Positions 14,982-23,753 of a stretch of 64,000 nucleotides of DNA are shown here, in pieces (position 1 is the stretch's first letter; every line of letters begins with the position of its first letter). The stretch comes from Winogradskyella psychrotolerans (GTDB lineage Bacteria > Bacteroidota > Bacteroidia > Flavobacteriales > Flavobacteriaceae). The notes below the pieces were generated by a model that made no database searches, was not told the DNA's origin, and saw only the letters and a list, made by a program, of their open reading frames with translations. Both the position numbers and the translations under genes were made by a program. Location of the stretch: positions 186,001 through 250,000 of the forward strand of contig NZ_JAHKPN010000039.1 in the NCBI RefSeq assembly GCF_018860545.1. The letters are read 5' to 3'.

Positions 14982-16049
14982 ATGAGCCACAACATATCAA
15001 TACAAAAAGTAACCGAATCTAAAGTCAAAAATATAGACTTCAACAACATACCACTAGGCACAACATTCACAGACCACATGTTTATCTGTGATTATAACAA
15101 TGGTGTTTGGGAAAACCCAAGAATAGAGCCAATGGGAATGATTCCTACACATCCAGCAGCCATGGCTTTACATTACGGACAAGCCATTTTCGAAGGCATG
15201 AAAGCTACAGTAGATGCTAACGGAAATCCTATGCTTTTCAGGCCATCTAAAAATGCAGCACGATTAAATTTTAGTGCAGACCGAATGGGCATGCCTCATT
15301 TTCCAGAAGATTTATTTGTAGAAGGCTTAAAACAATTAGTCGATTTAGAACGCAATTGGATTCCACCAATGGACGGAAGCGCACTCTATTTAAGACCTTT
15401 CATGTATGCCGACGAAGCCTTTATTGGTATGCGCGCAGCAACACATTACAAGTTTATAATCATGGCATCACCAGCTGGTCCATTTTTCACTAAACGTATA
15501 AAATTGTGGGCAGAAAATAAATATATACGTGCAGCCTCAGGCGGAACAGGAGAAGCTAAAGCTGCTGGAAATTACGCAGCAGCGATTCGTCCAACAGAAT
15601 TAGCAAAAGCCAAAGGTTACGACCAAGTATTGTGGCTAGATGCGGTAGAACACAACTATATCCAAGAAGTGGGTACCATGAATATTTTCTTTAAAGTCAA
15701 CGGAAAATTCATCACGCCAAAACGTGATGGTTCCATTTTAGATGGCATTACCAGAATGAGTGTTATCGATATTTTACGAGACAAAGGTTACGAGGTTACA
15801 GAACGCGCCATAACCATTCAAGAAATTCGTGATGCTTCGACTGATGGTACTTTAGAAGAAGCCTTCGGGACCGGAACAGCCGTTGGTATCGCTTACATTC
15901 AAGAGATTGCTATGGGAGAAAAAACCATCCATGTGTCCGATGAAAGTCCGGTTGGTTTAGAAGTTAACGATACTTTAAACAACATTAAAACTGGAAAAAT
16001 AGTTGATAAGTTTGGTTGGATGATTAAAGTGGAAAAGCAGTTAGTATAA
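14982..16049 (+). CDS. ilvE: Branched-chain amino acid aminotransferase
   Basis: The 355-residue product is a fold-type IV PLP aminotransferase of the eukaryotic-like BCAT group. Features are LHYGQAIFEGMKA near 64-76, LYLRPFMYADE, the PLP-lysine region GGTGEAKAAGNYAA, and EVGTMNIFF. It interconverts Leu/Ile/Val and their 2-oxo acids with 2-oxoglutarate. Flanked by E2 and E1 of the branched-chain dehydrogenase, it probably supplies 2-oxo acids for anteiso/iso fatty-acid primers or for degradation. The start follows the repeat by 8 bases. Confidence 0.93.
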   Translation: MSHNISIQKVTESKVKNIDFNNIPLGTTFTDHMFICDYNNGVWENPRIEPMGMIPTHPAAMALHYGQAIFEGMKATVDANGNPMLFRPSKNAARLNFSADRMGMPHFPEDLFVEGLKQLVDLERNWIPPMDGSALYLRPFMYADEAFIGMRAATHYKFIIMASPAGPFFTKRIKLWAENKYIRAASGGTGEAKAAGNYAAAIRPTELAKAKGYDQVLWLDAVEHNYIQEVGTMNIFFKVNGKFITPKRDGSILDGITRMSVIDILRDKGYEVTERAITIQEIRDASTDGTLEEAFGTGTAVGIAYIQEIAMGEKTIHVSDESPVGLEVNDTLNNIKTGKIVDKFGWMIKVEKQLV

Positions 16050-16076
16050 CCTGCAAGGTTTTAAAAACCTTGTAGG
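16050..16076. repeat. CCTGCAAGG/CCTTGTAGG palindromic repeat, single-hairpin form
   Basis: CCTGCAAGGTTTTAAAAACC followed by TTGTAGG begins at the base after the aminotransferase stop codon. Same family as 2359-2390 and 45267-45351. Confidence 0.8.
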
Positions 16077-16090
16077 ATAAAAACAATAAA

Positions 16091-16180
16091 GAGCTTTAAC
16101 AAAGCTTCAATTGCGAAGCAATCACGAGTTCTTATTTATTAAATAAGATTCAACGAGTAATCCCTAACGCGGAGATTACC
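16091..16180. repeat. Interspersed element with GAGCTTTAACAAAGC
   Basis: GAGCTTTAACAAAGCTTCAA then TTGCGAAGCAATCACGAG, followed by TAACGCGGAGATTACC. It shares its first block with the element at 8681-8710 (GAGCTTCAACAAAGCCTCAA). Non-coding. Confidence 0.5.
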
Positions 16181-16185
16181 AGTTT

Positions 16186-16259
16186 GTCATTCCTGCGAAG
16201 GCAGGAATCCAAAATAGTAGAGAATTTTAAAAATAGATTCCTGCCTTCGCAGGAATGAC
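16186..16259. repeat. Double-hairpin inverted element (GTCATTCCTGCG family)
   Basis: Perfect 24-base arms at 16186-16209 and 16236-16259, with inner loops GAAG/CTTC. The last bases (AATGAC) create an ATG at 16255 in frame with the next gene. Confidence 0.9.
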
Positions 16260-16263
16260 AATT

Positions 16264-18315
16264 ATGAAAAAAGAAACACTAAAAAAAGGATTTTCAAAAC
16301 TCTGCACAGCAAAAGCAATGGCAGAATTATACGAAGCTAATTTTAAACAAGTTTCAAAATACGTACATGCAACATCTCGTGGACATGAAGCCATTCAAAT
16401 TGCTTTAGGTTTACAGTTATTACCTCAAGATTATGCATTTCCGTACTATAGAGACGATGCTATGCTATTATCATTTGGTTTAGAACCTTACGATTTAATG
16501 TTGCAATTATTAGCCAAAAAAGACGACCCATTTTCTGGAGGAAGAACTTACTATTCGCATCCAAGTTTAAAGGACGACGATAAGCCAAAGATTCCACACC
16601 AATCTTCTGCAACAGGAATGCAAACCATTCCGGCAACAGGCGTTGCCATGGGCATGCAGTATAAAGAATTACAAGGTTTAGACGATAAAACACTTAAAGA
16701 TTTACCATTCGTGGTATGTTCTTTAGGCGACGCCTCAGTAACCGAAGGAGAAATAGCAGAAGCGTTTCAAATGGCAGCATTAAAGCAAATGCCAATATTA
16801 TATTTAGTACAAGATAATGGTTGGGATATTTCTGCCAATGCAGCAGAAACAAGAGCTCAAAATGCTTTTGAATATGCAGCAGGATTTAAAGGTTTGGACG
16901 CTATTTCAATAGATGGTGCCAATTTTACAGAAAGCTATGAAGCCTTAGAAAAAGTTATAGAAACTATTCGTACAGAACGCAGACCATTTTTAGTACATGC
17001 CAAAGTACCATTATTAAATCACCATACGTCTGGAGTACGAATGGAATGGTATCGAGACGATTTAGATGAAGCACGTTCTCGTGATCCTTATCCTGTTTTA
17101 AAACAACAATTATTAGCTGCTGGCTTTTCAAAGAATGAGGTTCAAAATATTGAGACTTCCGCCTACACGGAAGTGCAAGAACACTTTGAAAAAGCCTTAA
17201 AAGCTGAAGACCCAAAACCTGAAGATTTATTTACAAACGATTTTGTAGCAACACCAATTACCGAAGAACAAGGCACACGTTCACCTGAAGGTGCTGAAAA
17301 AGTAGTGATGGTAGATTGCGCACTTTTCGCTGTAGAAGAATTAATGAAAAAGCATAAAGAATGTTTGTTATACGGTCAAGATGTTGGCGGAAGACTTGGT
17401 GGTGTTTTTAGAGAAGCTGCCACCTTAGCACAAAAATTTGGAGACGACCGCGTGTTTAACACACCAATACAAGAAGCATTTATAGTAGGCTCTACCGTTG
17501 GAATGAGTGCCGTTGGATTAAAACCAATTGTTGAGGTTCAGTTTGCCGATTATATTTGGCCTGGTTTAAATCAATTATTTACAGAAGTAAGTCGAAGTTG
17601 TTATTTATCTAATGGTAAATGGCCAGTTAGCATGATTCTTCGTGTACCAATTGGAGCTTATGGAAGTGGCGGCCCTTACCATTCCTCTTCAGTAGAAAGT
17701 GTAATTACCAATATTCGAGGGATTAAAATAGCCTATCCAAGTAACGGTGCCGATTTAAAAGGTTTGATGAAAGCAGCCTATTACGACCCAAATCCAGTGG
17801 TCATTTTAGAACACAAAGGTTTGTATTGGTCTAAAGTGCCAGGAACACAAGGTGCAACCTCTGTTGAACCGGGTGAAGATTACGTCTTGCCTTTTGGTAA
17901 AGCATGGGTGTTACAAGAAATTTGGAAGCAAGAAAACCTAGAAACATTAACTATTGTGACGTACGGATTGGGAGTGCATTGGGCCATGAATGCATCAGAA
18001 GAATTAGGCATGCAAGATCAGATAGAAGTGATTGATTTACGTACGTTATATCCTTTAGACGAAGACACGATTATGACATCGGTTAAGAAAACAGGAAAGT
18101 GTTTAGTGGTAACCGAAGAACCTTCAAATAATAGTTTTGCCAGAGCATTGGCTGGGAAAATTCAAGAAGAATGCTTTAAATATTTAGACGCCCCTGTCAT
18201 GACTATCGGTAGCGAGAATATGCCTGCCATTCCGTTGAATTCAACTTTAGAACAAACAATGATTCCTTCTACAGAAAAGGTGAAAACAAAAATCAATACC
18301 CTTTTCAATTATTAA
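16264..18315 (+). CDS. Branched-chain 2-oxoacid dehydrogenase E1, fused alpha and beta subunits
   Basis: The product is about 683 residues. The N-terminal half is E1-alpha with the thiamine diphosphate motif GDASVTEGEIAEAFQMAAL...QDNGWDIS. The C-terminal half, from about residue 345, is E1-beta (QDVGGRLGGVFREA, FNTPIQEAFIVGSTVGMSAVGLKPIVEVQFADYIWP). The two are separate genes in most bacteria, and the fused form is common in Bacteroidota. It decarboxylates branched-chain 2-oxo acids and passes the acyl group to the E2 encoded nearby. I place the start at the ATG at 16264, because the ATG at 16255 belongs to the preceding repeat. Confidence 0.9.
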   Translation: MKKETLKKGFSKLCTAKAMAELYEANFKQVSKYVHATSRGHEAIQIALGLQLLPQDYAFPYYRDDAMLLSFGLEPYDLMLQLLAKKDDPFSGGRTYYSHPSLKDDDKPKIPHQSSATGMQTIPATGVAMGMQYKELQGLDDKTLKDLPFVVCSLGDASVTEGEIAEAFQMAALKQMPILYLVQDNGWDISANAAETRAQNAFEYAAGFKGLDAISIDGANFTESYEALEKVIETIRTERRPFLVHAKVPLLNHHTSGVRMEWYRDDLDEARSRDPYPVLKQQLLAAGFSKNEVQNIETSAYTEVQEHFEKALKAEDPKPEDLFTNDFVATPITEEQGTRSPEGAEKVVMVDCALFAVEELMKKHKECLLYGQDVGGRLGGVFREAATLAQKFGDDRVFNTPIQEAFIVGSTVGMSAVGLKPIVEVQFADYIWPGLNQLFTEVSRSCYLSNGKWPVSMILRVPIGAYGSGGPYHSSSVESVITNIRGIKIAYPSNGADLKGLMKAAYYDPNPVVILEHKGLYWSKVPGTQGATSVEPGEDYVLPFGKAWVLQEIWKQENLETLTIVTYGLGVHWAMNASEELGMQDQIEVIDLRTLYPLDEDTIMTSVKKTGKCLVVTEEPSNNSFARALAGKIQEECFKYLDAPVMTIGSENMPAIPLNSTLEQTMIPSTEKVKTKINTLFNY

Positions 18316-18362
18316 CTTGAGAGTGTATTGATCTTTTGATTGAAGTAATTATTAAGCATAAA

Positions 18363-18392
18363 AAAGCCTATCCAAAAGATAGGCTTTATTTT
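18363..18392. terminator. Bidirectional intrinsic terminator
   Basis: AAAGCCTATC, loop CAAAA, GATAGGCTTT, then ATTTTTT. It sits between the convergent E1 (+) and cold-shock (-) genes, with T-rich tails on both strands. Confidence 0.85.
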
Positions 18393-18419
18393 TTCTTAAA
18401 AAGATTGTAAGATATATAC

Positions 18420-18611
18420 TTATATAACTTTTACATTCACTGCGTTTAATCCCTTTTTTCCTTCTGCTAAATCGAATTCTACATTATCGCCTTCTCTAAT
18501 CTCATCGACTAAACCAGAAATATGTACAAAATGCTCTTTGCCGTTTCCTTCTTCTGTTATGAATCCAAAACCTTTAGAGTCATTAAAAAATTTTACTGTA
18601 CCAGTACTCAT
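18420..18611 (-). CDS. Cold-shock domain protein
   Basis: The 63-residue single cold-shock domain has RNP1 (KGFGFI, about 13-18) and an RNP2-like segment (HFVHIS, about 27-32). It binds single-stranded RNA or DNA and prevents RNA secondary structure. It is monocistronic, with over 100 bases of AT-rich leader upstream, as is common for cold-shock genes. Confidence 0.95.
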   Translation of the reverse strand: MSTGTVKFFNDSKGFGFITEEGNGKEHFVHISGLVDEIREGDNVEFDLAEGKKGLNAVNVKVI

Positions 18612-18737
18612 ATTATAATATATTAAATTAAGCGGTAAATATAATGTAATTAATTGAAATTCAATTAATTTAAAGTGCTTATTTTCAAATAGCTTAACTC
18701 GCTCAGTTCTAATGTCTAGTTATTTATGGTATGACGT

Positions 18738-20639
18738 TTAAATTTGATATTCAGATAGTGGTTTGGTGAATTTTTCAGGGTTAGCTGCCAAATGATAACG
18801 TGGATCGTCAATAGCCTCTATAATTACATCTTTAAATTTGGGGCTAGCTTTGTAAAGCAAAATTTTACAATCTTCACTTAAGTGTTTTAGTTTTATAGTT
18901 TTACCTTCAGATTGATATTTTTCAACAATATTAAAAATAGCTTCAATAGCAGAATGGTCTGAGATACGTGCTTCAACAAAGTCAATTTCTACATTATCTG
19001 GATCATTTTTAATATCGAATTTTTCATTAAAAGCGGTGATACTTCCAAAGAATAATGGACCCCAAATTTCATAGGTTTTAGTACCATCGGCCTGAATACG
19101 CTTACGAGCTCTAATTTTCTTAGCGTTTTCCCATGCAAAAGATAAGGCTGAAATAATAACACCAACAAATACAGCAATTGCTAAATCAAAGAAAACAGTT
19201 ACAACTGAAACAATAACAAGTACAACGGCATCTGATATTGGAATCTTTTTCATGATTCTAAAACTAGACCACGCAAAGGTTTCAATTACCATCATAAACA
19301 TGACTCCGACTAAGGCAGCAATCGGTACTTGTTCAATATATTTATCTGCAAATAAAATGAAGGTAAGTAGGGTAATCGCCATCATAACACCAGATAAACG
19401 TCCTCTACCACCTGCATTAATATTAATGACGGTTTGCCCAATCATTCCGCAACCTCCAGTACCTCCAAAGATTCCACTAAGCATATTTCCTGAACCTTGA
19501 GCGATACATTCTCTGTTTCCATCTCCTCTAGAATCCGTTAATTCATCCACAAGATTCATTGTCATTAATGTTTCTATCAGCCCTACTGAAGCAGCTAAAA
19601 ATGCGTATGGTGCAATAAATTTTAAGGTATCTAAGTTAAAAGGTAAATGACTCCAGAGCTCTGTTAAATTGAGTTTGCTAGACAATTCGTCAAACCCGTT
19701 TAAACCTGCTCCTCCGCCATCTCTAATAAAGTCACCAACATTAATCGATTGAAGTCCTCCGAAAATAGAAATTAAGGTCACAATTAGTATTGCAGTTAAA
19801 GCTGCAGGCATTTTTTTTGTTAGCTTAGGTAAACCCCAAATTATAAACATGGTAAGTAGAACTAAACCAATCATGATATAGAGTTTTTGACCTTCCATGG
19901 TAGATTTTACGACACCATTATCTTTTACAGAATAGAGACCATTGTCTTTTATATTGAAGACAACTTGTTTGGTGTCTACGTCAAAAACTTGATTGTTTGC
20001 TATAATGAAAACTTCTTCGCCTGTCGTTGTATTTGTTATAGATTCTCCGTTTATTGAGAATATTTTGGTGTCTGAAATTAAGTCTTTTACAGCATTATCA
20101 TCAACATTATATACTAAGTCTTTAGATTGTGTATTACGCATATTCTGACCGAAGATATCTTTGGTGTTTTCTTTGAACATCCCTAGTTGTGCCAAGAAAA
20201 TTACAATAGCCAATCCGTTAACAAAACCTAGCATTACTGGGTGTGGAATTAAACGTACAAATTTGCCAAGCTTAAAAACTCCTGCTAATATTTGAATGAG
20301 ACCCATTAAAACTACAGCGGCTAATAGATAGAAATAGCCCATGTTTTCTATAGGTGTGTCGAATAATAAACCTTTTGCGTGTCCTTCTTGAATCATATGC
20401 ACAAAAATAACAGCAACGGCTCCTGCAGCTCCTGATATTAAGCCTGGTCGTCCACCAAAAAGTGCTGATATAATTCCAATAATAAAGGCGCCAAATAATG
20501 CTACAATCGGACTAATTTGCGCCACGAAAGCAAAGGCAACCACTTCTGGGATCATAGCTAGTGATACTGTAACTCCTGCAAGAATATCGTTTTTAGGGTT
20601 TTGCGTAAAGTTCTTCAAGGTGTTTTTCCCAAATTTCAT
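18738..20639 (-). CDS. SulP family anion transporter with STAS domain
   Basis: The 633-residue integral membrane protein has the SulP start (NDILAGVTVSLAMIPEVVAFAFVAQISPIVALFGAFIIG), the core GSGNMLSGIFGGTGGCGMIGQTVININAGGRGRLSG, and a C-terminal cytoplasmic STAS domain (about 540-615). SulP proteins move sulfate, bicarbonate or other anions. The substrate is not readable here. Residues about 150-250 form an extra soluble segment between membrane helices (IFGQNMRNTQSK ... VDTKQVVFNIKDNGLYSVKD) that ordinary SulP transporters lack. Confidence 0.9.
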   Translation of the reverse strand: MKFGKNTLKNFTQNPKNDILAGVTVSLAMIPEVVAFAFVAQISPIVALFGAFIIGIISALFGGRPGLISGAAGAVAVIFVHMIQEGHAKGLLFDTPIENMGYFYLLAAVVLMGLIQILAGVFKLGKFVRLIPHPVMLGFVNGLAIVIFLAQLGMFKENTKDIFGQNMRNTQSKDLVYNVDDNAVKDLISDTKIFSINGESITNTTTGEEVFIIANNQVFDVDTKQVVFNIKDNGLYSVKDNGVVKSTMEGQKLYIMIGLVLLTMFIIWGLPKLTKKMPAALTAILIVTLISIFGGLQSINVGDFIRDGGGAGLNGFDELSSKLNLTELWSHLPFNLDTLKFIAPYAFLAASVGLIETLMTMNLVDELTDSRGDGNRECIAQGSGNMLSGIFGGTGGCGMIGQTVININAGGRGRLSGVMMAITLLTFILFADKYIEQVPIAALVGVMFMMVIETFAWSSFRIMKKIPISDAVVLVIVSVVTVFFDLAIAVFVGVIISALSFAWENAKKIRARKRIQADGTKTYEIWGPLFFGSITAFNEKFDIKNDPDNVEIDFVEARISDHSAIEAIFNIVEKYQSEGKTIKLKHLSEDCKILLYKASPKFKDVIIEAIDDPRYHLAANPEKFTKPLSEYQI

Positions 20640-20711
20640 AGTATATACTTTTAAAAGTCGGCAAAGATAGATGATTTAGATTTAAGGTCTTATTATATCG
20701 TCTTATGAAAT

Positions 20712-20742
20712 AAAAAAAGCACCAGATTAAACTGATGCTTTT
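20712..20742 (-). terminator. Intrinsic terminator downstream of the DUF4136 gene
   Basis: Read on the minus strand: AAAAGCATCAG, loop TTTAAT, CTGGTGCTTTT, then more T. There is one mismatch in the stem. It ends the minus-strand run of DUF5522, hutU and DUF4136. Confidence 0.75.
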
Positions 20743-20762
20743 GGTTGATGCGATAAACGTAT

Positions 20763-21362
20763 TTATTTTTCTGGTGGAAATTGAACTAACATTTTAGAAA
20801 CGAATTCTTTAATTCGAGCCTCTTTTTTCTCAACATTATTAGAGTTTAAATTACCGGTTCCAGAACCTTGCCATATTAACTCTTTCTTATTAGTATCAAT
20901 AAGGTCTATAAAGAGCATGCCTTCTGTTGTAGTGGTGATTTGGTTGTTGTTCCAGCCAGATCTCCAGCCCCAACCGCCGTAACCTCCCCAGCCCCAAGCA
21001 CCATTGCCCCAGGCGTTGTTGTAAACATCAACACGTTGGTTAGATTTGGTAAATATGCTTACTAACATATCAGGGTTTTCCGACTTGGTATAGCCTTTTG
21101 CCATAAGTTCAGCTTCGATTGCTCTTAGAATTCTGCGTTTGTCAATGTCGTTAATTTCTGCTTTGTCAATACCGGGCTTGAAAAACGCAAAGGTTTTGTA
21201 ATTGTCAAAATTAGCTTCTCTATCGTAATCAGCAGCAACGTTTACAGAGCTGCAAGATGCTAATCCTATTAATAAAAGAAACATTGAGGTAAATTTCAAT
21301 AGCTTTTTACTCACGAGATTTTTAATGTGAAAGTGTTCGTGAACATTTTGTAGATGTTTCAT
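20763..21362 (-). CDS. DUF4136 lipoprotein
   Basis: The 199-residue product has a lipoprotein signal (LLLIGLASCSS, Cys at about 37) and a DUF4136 domain (YDREANFDNYKTFAFFKP, then ILRAIEAELMAKGYTKSENPDMLVSI). A Gly/Trp/Asn-rich loop (AWGNGAWGWGGYGGWGWR) lies in the middle. Function is unknown, and it is probably attached to the inner or outer membrane facing the periplasm. The long N-region suggests that a GTG 17 codons downstream could be the true start. Confidence 0.85.
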   Translation of the reverse strand: MKHLQNVHEHFHIKNLVSKKLLKFTSMFLLLIGLASCSSVNVAADYDREANFDNYKTFAFFKPGIDKAEINDIDKRRILRAIEAELMAKGYTKSENPDMLVSIFTKSNQRVDVYNNAWGNGAWGWGGYGGWGWRSGWNNNQITTTTEGMLFIDLIDTNKKELIWQGSGTGNLNSNNVEKKEARIKEFVSKMLVQFPPEK

Positions 21363-21379
21363 AATGGCTTTTTTTTTAA

Positions 21380-23380
21380 TTATACTTTATCTAATAAATT
21401 ATCATCAACGAAATTAGGTAAGGTTATTTTTAAGTTTGGTTCAGATTCCATAGCGCGTTTTATTGCAAAAACGGCACCTTCATTTCTAGCCCAGCTTCGT
21501 CTTGAGATGCCATTGTTAACATCCCAAAATAGCATTTGTTTTAATCGTTTTGATGCTTCCTTACTACCATCAAGAACCATACCAAATCCTCCATTAATCA
21601 CTTCGCCCCAACCAACGCCTCCTCCGTTATGTATACTGACCCAAGTGGCTCCTCTAAAGCTGTCTCCGATTACATTATGAATAGCCATGTCTGCTGTAAA
21701 ACGGGAACCATCATAAATGTTGCTTGTTTCTCGGTATGGAGAATCGGTGCCAGAGACATCGTGATGATCTCTTCCTAAAACAACCGTCCCTATGTCTCCA
21801 TTGTTTATGGCTTTGTTAAAAGCTTCTGCGATTTTCATTCGGCCTTCGGCATCTGCGTATAAGATTCTCGCCTGAGAACCCACAACAAGTTTATTGTCTT
21901 GAGCTCCTTTGATCCACTGAATATTATCAGCCATTTGTTGCTGAATCTCTTTAGGAGAATTCTTTTTTATATTTTCAAGAACATTACAAGCGATGTCATC
22001 TGTTTTTGCCAAATCTTCGGGCTTTCCTGAAGCACAAACCCAACGGAAGGGGCCAAAACCATAATCAAAACACATTGGGCCCATGATATCTTGAACATAA
22101 CTTGGGTATCTAAAATCAATACCATTATCTGCCATGATATCGGCGCCAGCTCGTGATGCTTCTAATAAAAAGGCGTTACCATAATCAAAGAAATAAGTGC
22201 CTTTTGCAGTGTGTTTATTAATAGCATTGGTATGACGACGTAAGGTTTCTTGAACTTTCTCTTTAAATAATTTTGGATGATTCGCCATCATGTCGTTAGC
22301 ATCTTCAAAAGAAATATCAACAGGATAATAGCCACCAGCCCAAGGATTGTGTAATGATGTTTGATCACTTCCAAGGTCGATATGAATATTTGCTTCGTCA
22401 AATTTTTCCCAAACATCGACGATGTTTCCTAAATAGGCGATTGATATCGTTTCTTTTTCGACTTTAGCTTTATTCACCCGATTAACAAGTTGATCTAAAT
22501 CTGTTATTTTTTCATCAATCCAGCCTTGATCTAGTCTGACTTGGGTAATTTTTGGATTCACTTCAGCACAAACCGTAATACAACCTGCAATATTTCCTGC
22601 TTTTGGCTGCGCTCCAGACATGCCGCCTAATCCAGAGGTGACGAATAGATTGCCTTTTGGTTCTTTTTTTATTTTTCTAAAACCATTAAGTACGGTAATT
22701 GTTGTGCCATGCACGATGCCTTGTGGTCCAATATACATGTAGCTTCCGGCAGTCATTTGTCCGTATTGTGTAACCCCTAAGGCATTGAATTTCTCCCAAT
22801 CATCTGGTTTGGAGTAATTAGGAATCATCATACCGTTAGTAACGACAACTCTTGGGGCTTCTTTATGTGAAGGGAATAATCCCATTGGATGACCAGAATA
22901 CATAGTTAAAGTTTGCTCATCACTCATTTCTGCCAAATATTTCATAGTTAAGCGGTATTGCGCCCAATTTGAAAATACAGCGCCATTACCACCATACGTA
23001 ATTAATTCGTGTGGATGTTGAGCCACAGCGTAATCTAAATTATTCTGAATCATAAGCATTATGGCTGCTGCTTGTGTTGACTTTACTGGATATTCAGAAA
23101 TTGGTCTAGCATACATCTTATAATCTGGTCGTAAGCGATACATGTAAATTCGCCCATAAGTATCTAGCTCGTTTTTAAATTCAGGTAATAACGTTTCATG
23201 ATCTTTTTTATCGAAATAACGTAAGGCATTTCTAAGCGCTAATTTTTCTTCCTCCGCAGAAAGAATTGCTTTACGTTTAGGGGCATGATTTATGGCAGCA
23301 TCATAAGGCTTTGGTTCTGGTAATATATTTGGAATGCCTTCTAGTATTTGGTCTTTAAAAGAGAGTTTTGTAGTCTGCAT
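21380..23380 (-). CDS. hutU: Urocanate hydratase
   Basis: The product of about 666 residues is an NAD-dependent urocanase, the second step of histidine degradation (urocanate to imidazolone propionate). Family segments: YGGNGAVFSNWAQYRL, YSGHPMGLFPSH, TSGLGGMSGAQPKA, and PYRETSNIYDGSRF near the end. The frame is open to 23446, but the ATG at 23380 is chosen because it matches the family N-terminus and overlaps the stop of the small DUF5522 gene (TAATG). The other hut genes are not in the window. Confidence 0.95.
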   Translation of the reverse strand: MQTTKLSFKDQILEGIPNILPEPKPYDAAINHAPKRKAILSAEEEKLALRNALRYFDKKDHETLLPEFKNELDTYGRIYMYRLRPDYKMYARPISEYPVKSTQAAAIMLMIQNNLDYAVAQHPHELITYGGNGAVFSNWAQYRLTMKYLAEMSDEQTLTMYSGHPMGLFPSHKEAPRVVVTNGMMIPNYSKPDDWEKFNALGVTQYGQMTAGSYMYIGPQGIVHGTTITVLNGFRKIKKEPKGNLFVTSGLGGMSGAQPKAGNIAGCITVCAEVNPKITQVRLDQGWIDEKITDLDQLVNRVNKAKVEKETISIAYLGNIVDVWEKFDEANIHIDLGSDQTSLHNPWAGGYYPVDISFEDANDMMANHPKLFKEKVQETLRRHTNAINKHTAKGTYFFDYGNAFLLEASRAGADIMADNGIDFRYPSYVQDIMGPMCFDYGFGPFRWVCASGKPEDLAKTDDIACNVLENIKKNSPKEIQQQMADNIQWIKGAQDNKLVVGSQARILYADAEGRMKIAEAFNKAINNGDIGTVVLGRDHHDVSGTDSPYRETSNIYDGSRFTADMAIHNVIGDSFRGATWVSIHNGGGVGWGEVINGGFGMVLDGSKEASKRLKQMLFWDVNNGISRRSWARNEGAVFAIKRAMESEPNLKITLPNFVDDNLLDKV

Positions 23381-23541
23381 TACTTTTGTTTTAATTTGTT
23401 TGTATTGAATCCGTAGGGGCAATGTCTGCAGCCGCTTTCGCAGCAATAACCACGTTTCAAATGGTATTGTTCTGTGAAACAGCGATAGCCTTCAGGTGTT
23501 AAATAGTAGTCTCCGTCTTCAATTGGAACGTATTTCTTCAT
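23380..23541 (-). CDS. Small Cys-rich DUF5522 protein
   Basis: This 53-residue gene reads MKKYVPIEDGDYYLTPEGYR, then CFTEQYHLKRGYCC and ESGCRHCPYGF. The cluster CC-x3-C-x2-C, preceded by another Cys, looks like a metal or Fe-S site, and the whole matches the DUF5522 family of Bacteroidota. Its stop overlaps the hutU ATG by one base (TAATG), implying translational coupling. Function is unknown. Only the neighbourhood hints at a link to histidine catabolism. Confidence 0.85.
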   Translation of the reverse strand: MKKYVPIEDGDYYLTPEGYRCFTEQYHLKRGYCCESGCRHCPYGFNTNKLKQK

Positions 23542-23753
23542 AGTTAATGCCAAATAAACTTTAAAATGATGGGTTAAATTAGTTTCTATTCCCTTTATAT
23601 TTTAATTTAAAATAGAAACGTAACCAATGCTATGCTTATATTTTCAATTATATTTAAAGAAGATAAATTCCAAATTTACCTTCAATAATTTAAAAATTCA
23701 TTTGGTATAACAAAGATAATGTAATTTGGTTTGATTTTTGAAACGAATAAAGC

